Program-made: the position numbers and the translations under genes
The notes under the pieces: model-generated
The model's database searches: none
The model's input: only the letters and a program-made list of their open reading frames with translations
What the model was told of the DNA's origin: nothing
Assembly (NCBI GenBank): GCA_946616365.1
Contig: CAMOIX010000004.1
Location: 1 to 64,000 of the forward strand
Reading direction: 5' to 3'
DNA: 64,000 nt
Source of the DNA: AC2028 sp002373595
Lineage (GTDB): Bacteria > Bacillota > Clostridia > Lachnospirales > Lachnospiraceae
In this document: one piece after another, positions 9,101 to 16,925 of the stretch
Position numbering within the stretch: the first letter of the stretch is position 1
Layout: every line of letters begins with the position of its first letter

Positions 9101-9730
9101 TCTCTGAAAAAGTTCCCGGTTGCGACATTTGAGATGAGCCCGGTGAGCGGCAAGACCGAGAATATGTACTGCTATGACACTCAGACAACCTATGTCGGTG
9201 TTCAGACTACGGACAAGGGAACAGGCGCCAGGACCAAGGCTGCCAATGTATTTACCGTAGGAGGGCATGGAGGTGCGGATAAAGAACTCCTTAAAGAGGT
9301 ATCGTTCTTTGCAGCCGGATTTAAGGGAAATGCGGGAAGTGATTATGAAATAAAGATATATAGACATCTTCCGCCTGATGCGGGACCTGTAAAGGATGGA
9401 GAGCTTGTCAAAGAGTCGACCACAAAGGGAAAGATATATTACGACGGATATTATACTATAGAACTAACGGAGCCCGTACTTCTCGAGAAGGGTGAAGTCT
9501 TCTCCGTAGTTGTTGAGCTCAGCAATGCGAGCCTCGCAGTGGAAGCTGTCAAGAATAAAAACAACGGCATATGTTTCGCACCTACGATACACAAGCATGA
9601 GAGTTATTATCTCTACCGCGATACGGAGCAGGATAAAAAGCTCTGGCGTGATATGTACAATGAGGCCGTCGATGGTGGTTTTATGATCGGAAATGTCATC
9701 ATAGGTGCGATCACCGAGGATGTGAACTGA
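6164..9730 (+). CDS. Membrane protein with TrkA-N-like, RyR and papain-like protease domains
   Basis: A 1188-residue multidomain protein. Membrane helices lie near residues 4-23, 29-48 and 98-124. A cytosolic part follows: a degenerate Rossmann-like region, a TrkA-N-like domain with GFGNVG near 314-319, and a RyR-like domain near 510-585 (EHKRWCAFH, HHACLIPWDDL). A fourth helix, IIIAILIALIAGIVILVV, is near 643-662. The rest is a C1 papain-type peptidase: Gln in TRDQGSYGTCW, nucleophile Cys 751, His 923 in ANHAVVVVGWD and Asn 958 in VRNSWS. A beta-rich C-terminal domain resembles those behind clostridial C1 peptidases. With four helices the protease would be outside the cell and the RyR/Rossmann part inside. 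Starting one base after the TIR gene, it is almost certainly co-expressed with it. The domain order is one I do not recognise. Confidence 0.88.
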   Translation: MNSVGIILISAAIFFAFVVWLASDNDNLEKWTGLAFAAAIVGGLCIYGTINASNYKSEPFIAVLRTVVDLGKMFGNSGAEGYDKFMKAFEGVPGASAKLLTVFYWCVHFFAFYSMISAVIMLLGKTALKKLKTVLMRVHDIELIYGVDESTLGFGSRLSKDKDISIVYVGNGSISENEIRDIGGVWFADPDATEGTAAFVKRLGLKKGRGKLRLSALSGDADANISYALKLLESLKKRGVNPAQTELVILGTGESDGEGLQALGDTYGYGSVRMFDRAELVSRLLIKKYPICDEVSFDDNAKGRSDVEVLIVGFGNVGREVLRKAVANGQFCGSSFRATVFDPAIGKNDGFFRDRYASMFEEYDIDLKPFDGRSSELASFIRERSEKLSYIVVSVGNDKTGRQIVEEITNALGACGVSKPVYMCSSDKVTRFCGTAQPEVSHTFEADILFHGVMDELAVQINHFYNGDDGEPAEQWKSCDYFSRMSCRASADYLSGFLKKVGALKKHALSPEESENLGISEHKRWCAFHYSFGYSLMSEEEKKERAKLYSDENHIRIAKDTDRKHHACLIPWDDLDELSRWENGITGGNVDYKQLDRDNVETVRGLAEKLEAAEESTGDASKDKAGTNKKKDDPKRRKLRRYLPIIIAILIALIAGIVILVVSHLKRAEQRMVYPTGLDTEGMPTETAEAPNDISFDTARSMQGDKGSERFTPTDEEPPSCFPLAYNDEGLLELLTIVLPATRDQGSYGTCWAHSAIALAEFSMIAQGEEINSVDYSELHLAYYTYNNGTGLAMGDTGDSVSFIPTEDDPNYLECGGTLRYAAMTLARRRGCIDEKYLPYDKADKLLKGSIKQDFEFGYDEAWLRNAIFIDIKKNPNHVKQAIMSNGAVGVSIWAPVNAVDYMNNYNEETNSYYAAEAKTANHAVVVVGWDDDYPRENFSYGMFNKRPESNGAWLVRNSWSTETKFSLESYFWISYEDPSLKKFPVATFEMSPVSGKTENMYCYDTQTTYVGVQTTDKGTGARTKAANVFTVGGHGGADKELLKEVSFFAAGFKGNAGSDYEIKIYRHLPPDAGPVKDGELVKESTTKGKIYYDGYYTIELTEPVLLEKGEVFSVVVELSNASLAVEAVKNKNNGICFAPTIHKHESYYLYRDTEQDKKLWRDMYNEAVDGGFMIGNVIIGAITEDVN

Positions 9731-9783
9731 CGGACCGGTACATGTAAGGCGAGGGTCCAAGAGGCAGATACTATGAGCAGCAA

Positions 9784-9813
9784 AAAAGCGGCCGGGATAT
9801 CCCGACCGCTTTT
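9784..9813. terminator. Bidirectional terminator between convergent genes
   Basis: AAAAGCGG-c-CGGGAT and ATCCCG-a-CCGCTTTT pair with one mismatch, and both flanks carry A or T runs. It lies between the protease-fusion gene (plus) and the DUF3048 gene (minus) and should stop transcription from both sides. Confidence 0.88.
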
Positions 9814-9824
9814 GATATTTTGAA

Positions 9825-10898
9825 TTAATAGATTCTCAGGTTGCCCCAGGTATCGAAAGGAAGGATACCGATGTAGGTTTTGCCGGGGTTGAGCCGGATC
9901 TCTTCGCCGGTGTAAGCATTGTAATACTTGGTCGGTGAAGGATGATCATAGTCGCCGCCCTTTACCCAGTATACGGGGATCGTGGTTCCGTTCGTTGCGT
10001 AGAAACCTACGTTTCCGCCTGCTGCATAGTTAGCGGAGAAGAGATAGTAGATCATGTAGCCGTGAGGATCGTACTGAAGGAAATCAGCGCACTGGAGGAT
10101 GACATTCTTGAAGGAAGTCGTCTGTCCGTTAAGAGCGTCTACATGAGGTCTGTTGTACTCATAATAGTCGTAAGTTCCGGTAGTTGCATTGTAGAGGAGC
10201 TTGGACTTATTGTGAGTGAAGCATCCGGACATATCTACAACATTTGCACTTGTTCCGCCGAGGTTAACGGGGGTAGCCGAGAAGGTGAAGTGCTGTCCGG
10301 GATAGTAAGCGTTGTAAGTGGTGGAGAATCCGCTTGCTGCGATCCTGCTTGCAAGACCTGCATACATCTGGGTTCCGCCGCCCCACTTCTTGCCCTGGTA
10401 AGCAGCTGCGGTCACATACTCGGTGAACTCCCAGTTCTTGCCGTTGGCAACGCGTGCGAATCCGCCGCTGATGTGGTTGGTGTAGGGCTTAGCGATATAG
10501 TCATTGATATAGAACGGGCCTCCGTCGTGGATGAGGATAGCATTATACTCAGCTGCGAGAAGCACGTTGGTAGGTCTGGTGGAACGGATGCTTCCGAGCA
10601 TTGAGACGCTGCCCCAGTCCTTAACGATTGCCATAAGTCTGGTTACACGTCCGTTAGCGGTGCTGTTCATCATCTCATAGACGATGTCGGCCTGGTTTAC
10701 TCCGTAGTGGTTGAGTGCGGTCACTTCGTTGTCGATCATGACAGCGATAGGTCTCTGTAGTGCGATCTCATCGCGGATAGGAAGTCCGGTAAGCTCGTTG
10801 ATCGCTGCGTGTGCGGTCATCGAAGGAGTGAGAATCGTAGCGGCAACAATACCTGCGGTAATGATCCTGGCAAGTGTACCCTTAAGAAATCCTTTCAT
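9825..10898 (-). CDS. Secreted DUF3048 (YerB-like) protein
   Basis: A 357-residue exported protein. A signal peptide ends at an AHA-A site near residue 31, with no lipobox Cys, unlike YerB itself. The LTGLP start of the mature part, RPIAVMIDN, GSIRSTRPT and HDGGP motifs, and the C-terminal FDTWGNLRIY region match DUF3048. The family has two domains and no established function; it is thought to act at the cell envelope. AAGGAGGG is placed just upstream. It is the last gene of a minus-strand group with malQ and the exchanger, 59 bases after malQ. Confidence 0.85.
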   Translation of the reverse strand: MKGFLKGTLARIITAGIVAATILTPSMTAHAAINELTGLPIRDEIALQRPIAVMIDNEVTALNHYGVNQADIVYEMMNSTANGRVTRLMAIVKDWGSVSMLGSIRSTRPTNVLLAAEYNAILIHDGGPFYINDYIAKPYTNHISGGFARVANGKNWEFTEYVTAAAYQGKKWGGGTQMYAGLASRIAASGFSTTYNAYYPGQHFTFSATPVNLGGTSANVVDMSGCFTHNKSKLLYNATTGTYDYYEYNRPHVDALNGQTTSFKNVILQCADFLQYDPHGYMIYYLFSANYAAGGNVGFYATNGTTIPVYWVKGGDYDHPSPTKYYNAYTGEEIRLNPGKTYIGILPFDTWGNLRIY

Positions 10899-10957
10899 AT
10901 ACCCTCCTTAAATAATCTATTGTCTGCCCCCAAAGAGGGGTAATGTCTACTATAGCA

Positions 10958-12505
10958 TTAAACACTGCGTCCGTAAAGCCTTGAGAGTGCTTTAATATCC
11001 TTCGCAAGGTCAGCGGTAAGGTCTGAGGGGAGATATCTCCATACCCAGTTGCCTCCGATAGTCGACGGACGGTTGATCCTGGCTTCATTACCCAGCCCGA
11101 GATAGTCCTGGAGCGGGATGATGCAAGTGTTTGCCGCAGATGAGAGAGCGGCGCGCAGAAACTCCGCAGGAAGCTCATCCACCGAGGATACGCGGAAGTA
11201 GTCCATAGCGTATTTTTTGTCTTTGTCGGACAGTCCCTCGCACCATGCGAGGAGCGTGTCATTGTCGTGAGTGCCTGTATAGACTACGCTGTTGGGCGCA
11301 TAGTTAAAAGGAATATGCTCATTCGGCTTAAATGCTTCGAAACCGAACTCTATGATCTTCATATTGGGATAGCCGGTGCGCTTTACGAGCTCGCGTACAC
11401 TGTCCGTGATAAATCCGAGATCCTCGGCGATAACGGGTCTGTCACCGAGTGTCTTTTTCATCGTGTCAAAGAGGGCGTATCCGGGTCCCTTTTTCCATTT
11501 GCCGCCGATCGCATTCCCGGCGCCGTAGGGGATCGCCCAGTATTCGTCAAATCCTCTGAAATGATCGATCCTTACGACATCATAGAGCGCGAAGCAGGAG
11601 GAGAGTCTCTTCATCCACCATGCGTACCCGGTGCGCTTATGATATGCCCAGTCATATATCGGATTGCCCCAGAGCTGTCCCGTCTTGGCGAAGAAATCGG
11701 GCGGGCATCCTGCGACTTCGGTGGGAAAGCCCTTTGCATCCATCCTGAAGAGTTCGGGATGTGCCCAGATATCGGCCCCGTCAGGGGATACATAGATGGG
11801 GATATCTCCGATTATCTTTATGCCCTTTTTGTTCGCATAGGATTTAAGGGCGGTCCACTGCTCATAGAAAAGGAACTGCAGGAAGAAATAGAATCCGACT
11901 TCCCCGGAGAGTTCCTTACGGTACCTGGCGAGTGCGGCAGGTTTCCTGAGCCTGATATCATCCGGCCAGAGAGTGTAGCTCACGCCGCCGAGAGAATCCT
12001 TGATCGCCATAAAGAGCGCATAATCTCCGAGCCAGTCGGAGTTTTTCTTAACGAATGATCTGTATGCCGGGCCGGTTATGATGCGGCGCTTGGGATCGCA
12101 GGCCGACTTATATGCCTTCTTAAGGAGCTTAAATCTGTTGTTGTAGATCTTCTCATAATCGATCTCTGAAGCATTCCTGCCGAAGTCATAACGCTTCGCA
12201 TCCGCCTTGGTGATGAGACCTTTTACGATGAGAGTGTCAATATCGATGTAGTAAGGGTTTCCGGCAAATGTAGAGAAAGACTGATACGGCGAGTCGCCGT
12301 AGCCGGTGGGACCTAAGGGAAGTATCTGCCAATAGCTCTGGCCCGCACTTACGAGGAAGTCAACGAATCTGTACGCCTCGCGTCCAAACGAGCCTATACC
12401 GTACGGAGACGGCAGGCTGAAGACGGGCAGCAGCACTCCGGCGGTTCTGACGGGAGCCTTCGAGGCTTTTTTTGAAGAAGAAGCTTTTGATACGGTTTTT
12501 TTCAT
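10958..12505 (-). CDS. malQ: 4-alpha-glucanotransferase (amylomaltase, GH77)
   Basis: The 515-residue protein carries the GH77 signatures throughout: GVLLPVFSLPSPYGIG near the start, YWQILPLGPT and DSPYQSFS, the nucleophile Asp region VRIDHFRGF, the acid/base region VIAEDLGFI, and the transition-state Asp in YTGTHDNDT. It moves alpha-1,4-glucan segments between maltodextrins in glycogen or maltose metabolism. About 20 Lys/Ser/Ala-rich residues precede the catalytic domain, which is unusual but looks like an unstructured tail. AGGTG lies upstream of the ATG. No other starch-utilisation gene is nearby. Confidence 0.95.
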   Translation of the reverse strand: MKKTVSKASSSKKASKAPVRTAGVLLPVFSLPSPYGIGSFGREAYRFVDFLVSAGQSYWQILPLGPTGYGDSPYQSFSTFAGNPYYIDIDTLIVKGLITKADAKRYDFGRNASEIDYEKIYNNRFKLLKKAYKSACDPKRRIITGPAYRSFVKKNSDWLGDYALFMAIKDSLGGVSYTLWPDDIRLRKPAALARYRKELSGEVGFYFFLQFLFYEQWTALKSYANKKGIKIIGDIPIYVSPDGADIWAHPELFRMDAKGFPTEVAGCPPDFFAKTGQLWGNPIYDWAYHKRTGYAWWMKRLSSCFALYDVVRIDHFRGFDEYWAIPYGAGNAIGGKWKKGPGYALFDTMKKTLGDRPVIAEDLGFITDSVRELVKRTGYPNMKIIEFGFEAFKPNEHIPFNYAPNSVVYTGTHDNDTLLAWCEGLSDKDKKYAMDYFRVSSVDELPAEFLRAALSSAANTCIIPLQDYLGLGNEARINRPSTIGGNWVWRYLPSDLTADLAKDIKALSRLYGRSV

Positions 12506-12545
12506 GTTTTCACCTCAGATTGCCGGACGAAATGTCCGAAGCGGA

Positions 12546-13541
12546 TCAAATGAAAAGGTGTATGCTATAAGCCGCATAGCAGGCGAGCATAACGATGCCT
12601 CCCGCACGGCCGAGCTTTCTGTTGGGAAGGACACAGAAGAAGAGTAAAAGTACCGCAAACATTGCGACTATGCTGTCGATGAGGAAACTCTCCGCATACG
12701 GTACGGGTGTGAGAAGAGCTGCCGTTCCCAGTACAAAGAGTATATTGAATATGTTGCTGCCGACTATATTGCCAACGGCAATGTCCGTCTCTCCCTTTTT
12801 GGCAGCGGTAACGCTGGTGACGAGCTCGGGAAGCGAGGTTCCGAGAGCTACTATGGTCAGACCGATAATACGCTCCGTTACGCCAAGCTGTCTGGCCATG
12901 GCAGAAGCGGCGTCTACGGAGAAATCCGAACCGATGACGATCATAACCGCACCGAGAGGGATATAGAGCAGCATTTTCCATACAGGGAATATCTTGTCTT
13001 CGGACTCGGAAGATTCTTCGTGATTGTTCTTGACCGAGAGCCCCAGATATACGAGATAGGCGATAAAGAGTACCCAGAGGATCACTCCGTCGATCCTGGA
13101 TACGCTTCCGTCAAAGAAGCCGATCGCGAACAGGATCGCTGTAACCGCGAGCACAAAGGGAATCTCTATGCGTGCGGTGTTTTTTCCTACCGGAAGAGCT
13201 CTTACTACCGACGTAAGACCCAGTATCAGGAGGATATTTATGATGTTGCTGCCGAGTACATTTCCGACTGCGATGTCCGCACTGCCCTTAAAAGCTGAGG
13301 TGATACTTACTGCGGCTTCGGGAAGCGAGGTGCCCATTGCGACTATGGTAAGTCCGATGATAAGGGAAGGGATACCGAATTTGCGGGCAAGAGCGGATGC
13401 TCCGTCGACAAATATATCGGCACCTTTGATAAGGAGAAAGAATCCGGCTACGAGCACCGCGAGCCATGCGAGCATCTGAACCCATACGGGAAGAGGTGCG
13501 ATCATAGAAGCTATATACTGAGTTATATTCATTGAAAACAA
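12546..13541 (-). CDS. Calcium/sodium antiporter (CaCA family, YrbG-like)
   Basis: A 331-residue polytopic membrane protein with two homologous halves in inverted topology. Each carries the alpha-repeat signatures: GLTIVAMGTSLPE with GNVLGSNIIN in the first half, and GLTIVALGTSLPEL with GNIVGSNIFN in the second. These line the ion sites of cation/Ca2+ exchangers. The protein probably exports Ca2+ in exchange for Na+ or H+. It is the first gene of the minus-strand run that continues into malQ 40 bases later; a functional link between the two is not obvious. Confidence 0.93.
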   Translation of the reverse strand: MFSMNITQYIASMIAPLPVWVQMLAWLAVLVAGFFLLIKGADIFVDGASALARKFGIPSLIIGLTIVAMGTSLPEAAVSITSAFKGSADIAVGNVLGSNIINILLILGLTSVVRALPVGKNTARIEIPFVLAVTAILFAIGFFDGSVSRIDGVILWVLFIAYLVYLGLSVKNNHEESSESEDKIFPVWKMLLYIPLGAVMIVIGSDFSVDAASAMARQLGVTERIIGLTIVALGTSLPELVTSVTAAKKGETDIAVGNIVGSNIFNILFVLGTAALLTPVPYAESFLIDSIVAMFAVLLLFFCVLPNRKLGRAGGIVMLACYAAYSIHLFI

Positions 13542-13591
13542 ACCTGCCTTTTTTTGTAAATTTGTATTCCTATTCTACCACATATATAACC

Positions 13592-13620
13592 TAGACCGAA
13601 ACAGATTTTTTTTGTATAAT
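13592..13620 (+). promoter_or_regulatory. Promoter before the sensor phosphatase/pyrE genes
   Basis: A perfect TATAAT lies at 13615-13620, with TAGACC (four of six consensus matches) at 13592-13597 and a 17-base spacer that includes a T run. It lies in the divergent gap between the exchanger and phosphatase genes. Confidence 0.55.
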
Positions 13621-13667
13621 TACATAGTCTGCAAGGGTAAAAATGCCTGCGCGGGACCGGAGGTATG

Positions 13668-15713
13668 ATGGAAAACAATACTTTGAAAAGAAGACCGATC
13701 AGATTCAGGCTAAGGAGGCTTGCGCTGCTCATCGCTCTGGCTACGATAGCGATCATGGGCGTCACGGGACTCGTGATGATGAATCGTATCAGATATGTCA
13801 GTCGGAAGGCTCTGGAAGAGAGAATGGTATCCGACTATCGGGATATCGTTAAAAACAGGTCCGAACTGACCAATGAATGGCTTAAAAAGTATACAAAGCA
13901 CGCATTTTTCGTAGCGGACTTTGCACACAATCTCCTTCTGCATCCCGATTGGTATGAGCCGCATCCCGTATACCCGCCACAGGCGAGAAACGGCGGCAAA
14001 TATGTCATGCAGAGAACGCTGGTCGACAAGACCATAACATTCGAATCGATCAAGGAAAAGGTTGAGCTATTCGGCAATCTGGAATACCTCATGGATATGA
14101 TCATGCGCTCCGAAGAGGGTTCCATTGTGGTCATTTATGTGGCTACGCCCGACGGATTTCTGGTAGGATATGATTCCAATTCCGACCTTGCTGTTCCCAA
14201 GCCGGGGGATACGGAGGATTATTTCGATTTCAGAAACAGGCCCTGGTATAACGTCCCCAGAGAGAGCGGACTTCCGTATTATTCCGATGTGTATGAGGAT
14301 GCCTTTGGCAGAGGATATTCCGTCACCTGCTCGGTTCCTTTCTACGATGCGAACGGGGAATTCGGCGGAGTCGCTGCTATTGATATCATAATGAACGAAT
14401 TCTACTCCGAAGCGGTAGAGCAGATCCCCGGAGAACTGTCATACTCATTCCTTATAGACGGCAAGGGTTCACTCCTGAAGCCTGAAGGTGAAGTATCATC
14501 ACTCTACGCGTTCAAGGACCTGAATTACGGTGAGATCGCCAAGATCCTCAATCAGGATCATTGCACTCTGATGACCGACGATGGCATCTACTATGTATCC
14601 GACACCATCAGAGAGAACGGATGGAAATACTGCATAAGGATTCCTGAAGCGAAAATACTCGAACCGATCGCTGATGTAAATAAAGCCATTGCATCGTTCA
14701 CGATCACATTTGCAGCGATCGTCCTTATATCGATCATCATACTTTTCTTTGTGAGCAAGATCGTATCCGACAAGATAACGAAACCCATCATCGCTCTTGA
14801 TGAGGATGTTTCCAAGATATCCGAAGGCGACTTAAATCACGAGGCGAGAGTTATGAGTAATGACGAGGTGGGCGATCTGGCCGCTAAGTTCAACGAGATG
14901 ACAGGTGCATTAAAGAGACAGGTCGAACAGGCAAGAGGGCTTGCGCAGAAGCAGGAAAGATATGATGCAGAGATGGATGCGGCACGCAGACTTCAGGAAG
15001 GTATGATGCCTAACAGATTCCCTGCATTCCCCGGCAGGAGAGAGTTTGACATCTATGCTTCGATGAAAGCGGCGCGTGAAGTAGGAGGAGATTTCTACGA
15101 TTTCGTTCTGCTTGATGACGATCATCTGGCATTCTTTATAGGAGATGTAGGCGGTAAGGGAATCCCCGCAGCGCTCTTTATGATCTCCACCAAGACCATG
15201 CTCCGCAACAGACTTGCACTTCCCGGCACGCCCGCAGAGATACTCTCGGATGTAAACGAGGAACTGTGCAGGAACAATAAAGAGGGACTCTTCGTCACCG
15301 TATGGCTCGGCGTGCTTACACTTTCTTCCGGCAGGCTCGTGATGGCAAATGCAGGACATGAGTATCCTGAGATCAAGGTCGGAGGCGAAGGGTACAAACT
15401 CTACAGGACCGCAAGCTGGCCGCCTGTAGGATCTATGACGGGTATCACATTCGAGAATGAAGAAGTGGATCTGATGCCGGGCGACGGAGTATATCTCTAC
15501 ACCGACGGAGTCACCGATATGCATTCTGCAGAGAGTGCGGAGAGATTCGGAAGCGAGAGGCTTACACTGTCCCTTAATCTCGACGGAGGATGGACTTCCG
15601 AGAGACTGATCAGAGGCGTCAGCGAGAGACTCGAGGAATTCATGGGTGATGCGGAGATCGATGATGACATCACACAGATGTGCGTAACATATTTCGGAGT
15701 GAGAGGAGTATAA
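13668..15713 (+). CDS. dCache-HAMP-PP2C (SpoIIE/RsbU-type) serine phosphatase
   Basis: A 681-residue transmembrane receptor phosphatase. An N-terminal helix near residues 20-40 is followed by an external Cache sensor; RPWYNVPRESG and GVAAIDIIMNEF are typical Cache strands. A second helix lies near 340-366, then HAMP, a short coiled coil, and the SpoIIE-type PP2C domain starting at AARRLQEGMMP, with metal-binding Asp in VGGDFYDF, FIGDVGGKG and YTDGVTD. Such enzymes dephosphorylate anti-anti-sigma STAS proteins in partner switching. No partner is adjacent. GGAGGT at 13659-13664 favours ATG 13668 over 13665. Only one base separates its stop from the pyrE start. Confidence 0.9.
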   Translation: MENNTLKRRPIRFRLRRLALLIALATIAIMGVTGLVMMNRIRYVSRKALEERMVSDYRDIVKNRSELTNEWLKKYTKHAFFVADFAHNLLLHPDWYEPHPVYPPQARNGGKYVMQRTLVDKTITFESIKEKVELFGNLEYLMDMIMRSEEGSIVVIYVATPDGFLVGYDSNSDLAVPKPGDTEDYFDFRNRPWYNVPRESGLPYYSDVYEDAFGRGYSVTCSVPFYDANGEFGGVAAIDIIMNEFYSEAVEQIPGELSYSFLIDGKGSLLKPEGEVSSLYAFKDLNYGEIAKILNQDHCTLMTDDGIYYVSDTIRENGWKYCIRIPEAKILEPIADVNKAIASFTITFAAIVLISIIILFFVSKIVSDKITKPIIALDEDVSKISEGDLNHEARVMSNDEVGDLAAKFNEMTGALKRQVEQARGLAQKQERYDAEMDAARRLQEGMMPNRFPAFPGRREFDIYASMKAAREVGGDFYDFVLLDDDHLAFFIGDVGGKGIPAALFMISTKTMLRNRLALPGTPAEILSDVNEELCRNNKEGLFVTVWLGVLTLSSGRLVMANAGHEYPEIKVGGEGYKLYRTASWPPVGSMTGITFENEEVDLMPGDGVYLYTDGVTDMHSAESAERFGSERLTLSLNLDGGWTSERLIRGVSERLEEFMGDAEIDDDITQMCVTYFGVRGV

Positions 15714-15714
15714 A

Positions 15715-16398
15715 GTGGAACAGTACAAACAGGAATTTATTGAATTTATGGTCGAGAGCGATGTGCTCAAGTTCGGCGAGTTTACATTAAAGAGTGGCAG
15801 GAAGTCTCCCTTTTTCATGAATGCGGGAGCATATGTCACAGGAGCTCAGCTCTCCAAACTCGGAGAGTATTATGCAAGAGCTATTCATGACAGATTCGGC
15901 GATGACTTTGATGTTCTCTTCGGACCTGCGTACAAGGGCATTCCCCTTAGCGTAGCCACGACGATAGCTTACGACAGACTCTTTGGCAAGGAGATAAGAT
16001 ACTGCTCCAACCGCAAGGAAGTAAAGGATCACGGTGATACGGGAATCCTGCTCGGCAGCAGTTTAAAGGACGGTGACAGAGTGGTTATGATCGAGGATGT
16101 TACCACTTCGGGCAAGTCGATCGAGGAGACCTGGCCCATCCTCAAAGCGCAGGCGGATGTCAAGATCGTCGGACTCATGGTATCCCTTAACCGTATGGAG
16201 AAGGGACTCGGCGGACAGCTGAGCGCGCTTGATGAGATAAAGGAAAAGTACGGATTCGATGCCGGCGCGATCGTTACGATGGCGGAAGTAACCGAGTGTC
16301 TCTACAATCGTGAGGTAAAGGGCAGAGTAGTGATAGACGACACTATCAAGGCCGCTATCGATGAGTATTATAAACAGTACGGAGCATCCGCAAACTAG
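15715..16398 (+). CDS. pyrE: Orotate phosphoribosyltransferase
   Basis: A 227-residue enzyme that joins orotate to PRPP to make OMP in pyrimidine synthesis. The PRPP loop VVMIEDVTTSGKS and the orotate/PRPP contact region PAYKGIPLSV are intact, as is KDHGDTG with the flexible catalytic loop. Length matches the longer type of the family. The start is GTG at 15715, one base after the preceding phosphatase gene. No other pyr gene is beside it; carAB lies more than 30 kb away. Confidence 0.95.
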   Translation: MEQYKQEFIEFMVESDVLKFGEFTLKSGRKSPFFMNAGAYVTGAQLSKLGEYYARAIHDRFGDDFDVLFGPAYKGIPLSVATTIAYDRLFGKEIRYCSNRKEVKDHGDTGILLGSSLKDGDRVVMIEDVTTSGKSIEETWPILKAQADVKIVGLMVSLNRMEKGLGGQLSALDEIKEKYGFDAGAIVTMAEVTECLYNREVKGRVVIDDTIKAAIDEYYKQYGASAN

Positions 16399-16424
16399 GA
16401 ACGCTTCGGTCGGAGGTAGATCAA

Positions 16425-16577
16425 ATGGAAGAGAAGACTTACAAAGTGATGAGAGCAGTTGCAGGGTGGGATATCGCCATAGGCGTGATCTCCATCATCA
16501 TAGGACTTGCTGCGGGAGTGATGCTCATTTTGTCCGGAGCGAAGCTTATCGCTACCAAGAGCAAACTCCTTTTCTGA
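16425..16577 (+). CDS. Small single-pass or hairpin membrane protein (50 aa)
   Basis: The frame from ATG 16425 encodes 50 residues and has a strong GGAGG nine bases upstream. A charged N-terminus (MEEKTYKVMR) is followed by two adjoining hydrophobic stretches, IAIGVISIIIGLAAGVMLIL, and a basic tail ending KSKLLF. It sits between pyrE and another small membrane protein, with five bases to the latter. I do not know its function. The good ribosome site, membrane character and tight spacing argue it is a real gene. Confidence 0.7.
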   Translation: MEEKTYKVMRAVAGWDIAIGVISIIIGLAAGVMLILSGAKLIATKSKLLF

Positions 16578-16581
16578 TAAG

Positions 16582-16896
16582 ATGTCAGGCAAAAGAAGAG
16601 TTTTATTCACAACGAGAAAGCACCCGCTTCCGGCTGTTTTTTCTGCCGTGCTCGGCCTTATAACGGCACTTTCTCTCGCGTATGCCATTGTGTGCAGTTT
16701 CCTGCTCGGTGGCGACATACCCGGGAGATTCGGAGCAGCGGGGGCTTTTTGCACGCTTTTTTCGCTTGCAGGGATAGTGATCGCGCTGTATGAACTGCGT
16801 CAGCCCGATGTGTTTAAACTGTTTCCGGTACTCGGGCTTATTCTTAACGGCGGAGGACTTGTCGTGCTTGCGTTCCTTTTGTGGATCGCGTATTAG
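16582..16896 (+). CDS. Small membrane protein (104 aa)
   Basis: A basic N-terminus (MSGKRRVLFTTRKH) precedes three probable membrane helices, near residues 18-40, 50-68 and 80-102. No catalytic motif is seen. It may belong to a small family such as DUF6142 found near pyrE in Lachnospiraceae, but that is a weak recollection. It follows the 50-residue protein by four bases and precedes the aminopeptidase by about 30. Confidence 0.65.
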   Translation: MSGKRRVLFTTRKHPLPAVFSAVLGLITALSLAYAIVCSFLLGGDIPGRFGAAGAFCTLFSLAGIVIALYELRQPDVFKLFPVLGLILNGGGLVVLAFLLWIAY

Positions 16897-16925
16897 AAAG
16901 GTATTAAAGATCGGAGGATTTGGTT

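Noticed and set aside
9942..10604. Plus-strand open frame of 220 codons inside the DUF3048 gene
   Set aside because: The minus strand has a signal peptide and DUF3048 motifs over the same bases. The plus frame is Val/Ser/Gly/Cys-rich with no motif.
11267..12058. Plus-strand open frame of 263 codons inside malQ
   Set aside because: The minus strand carries intact GH77 catalytic motifs. The antisense frame has no supporting signal.
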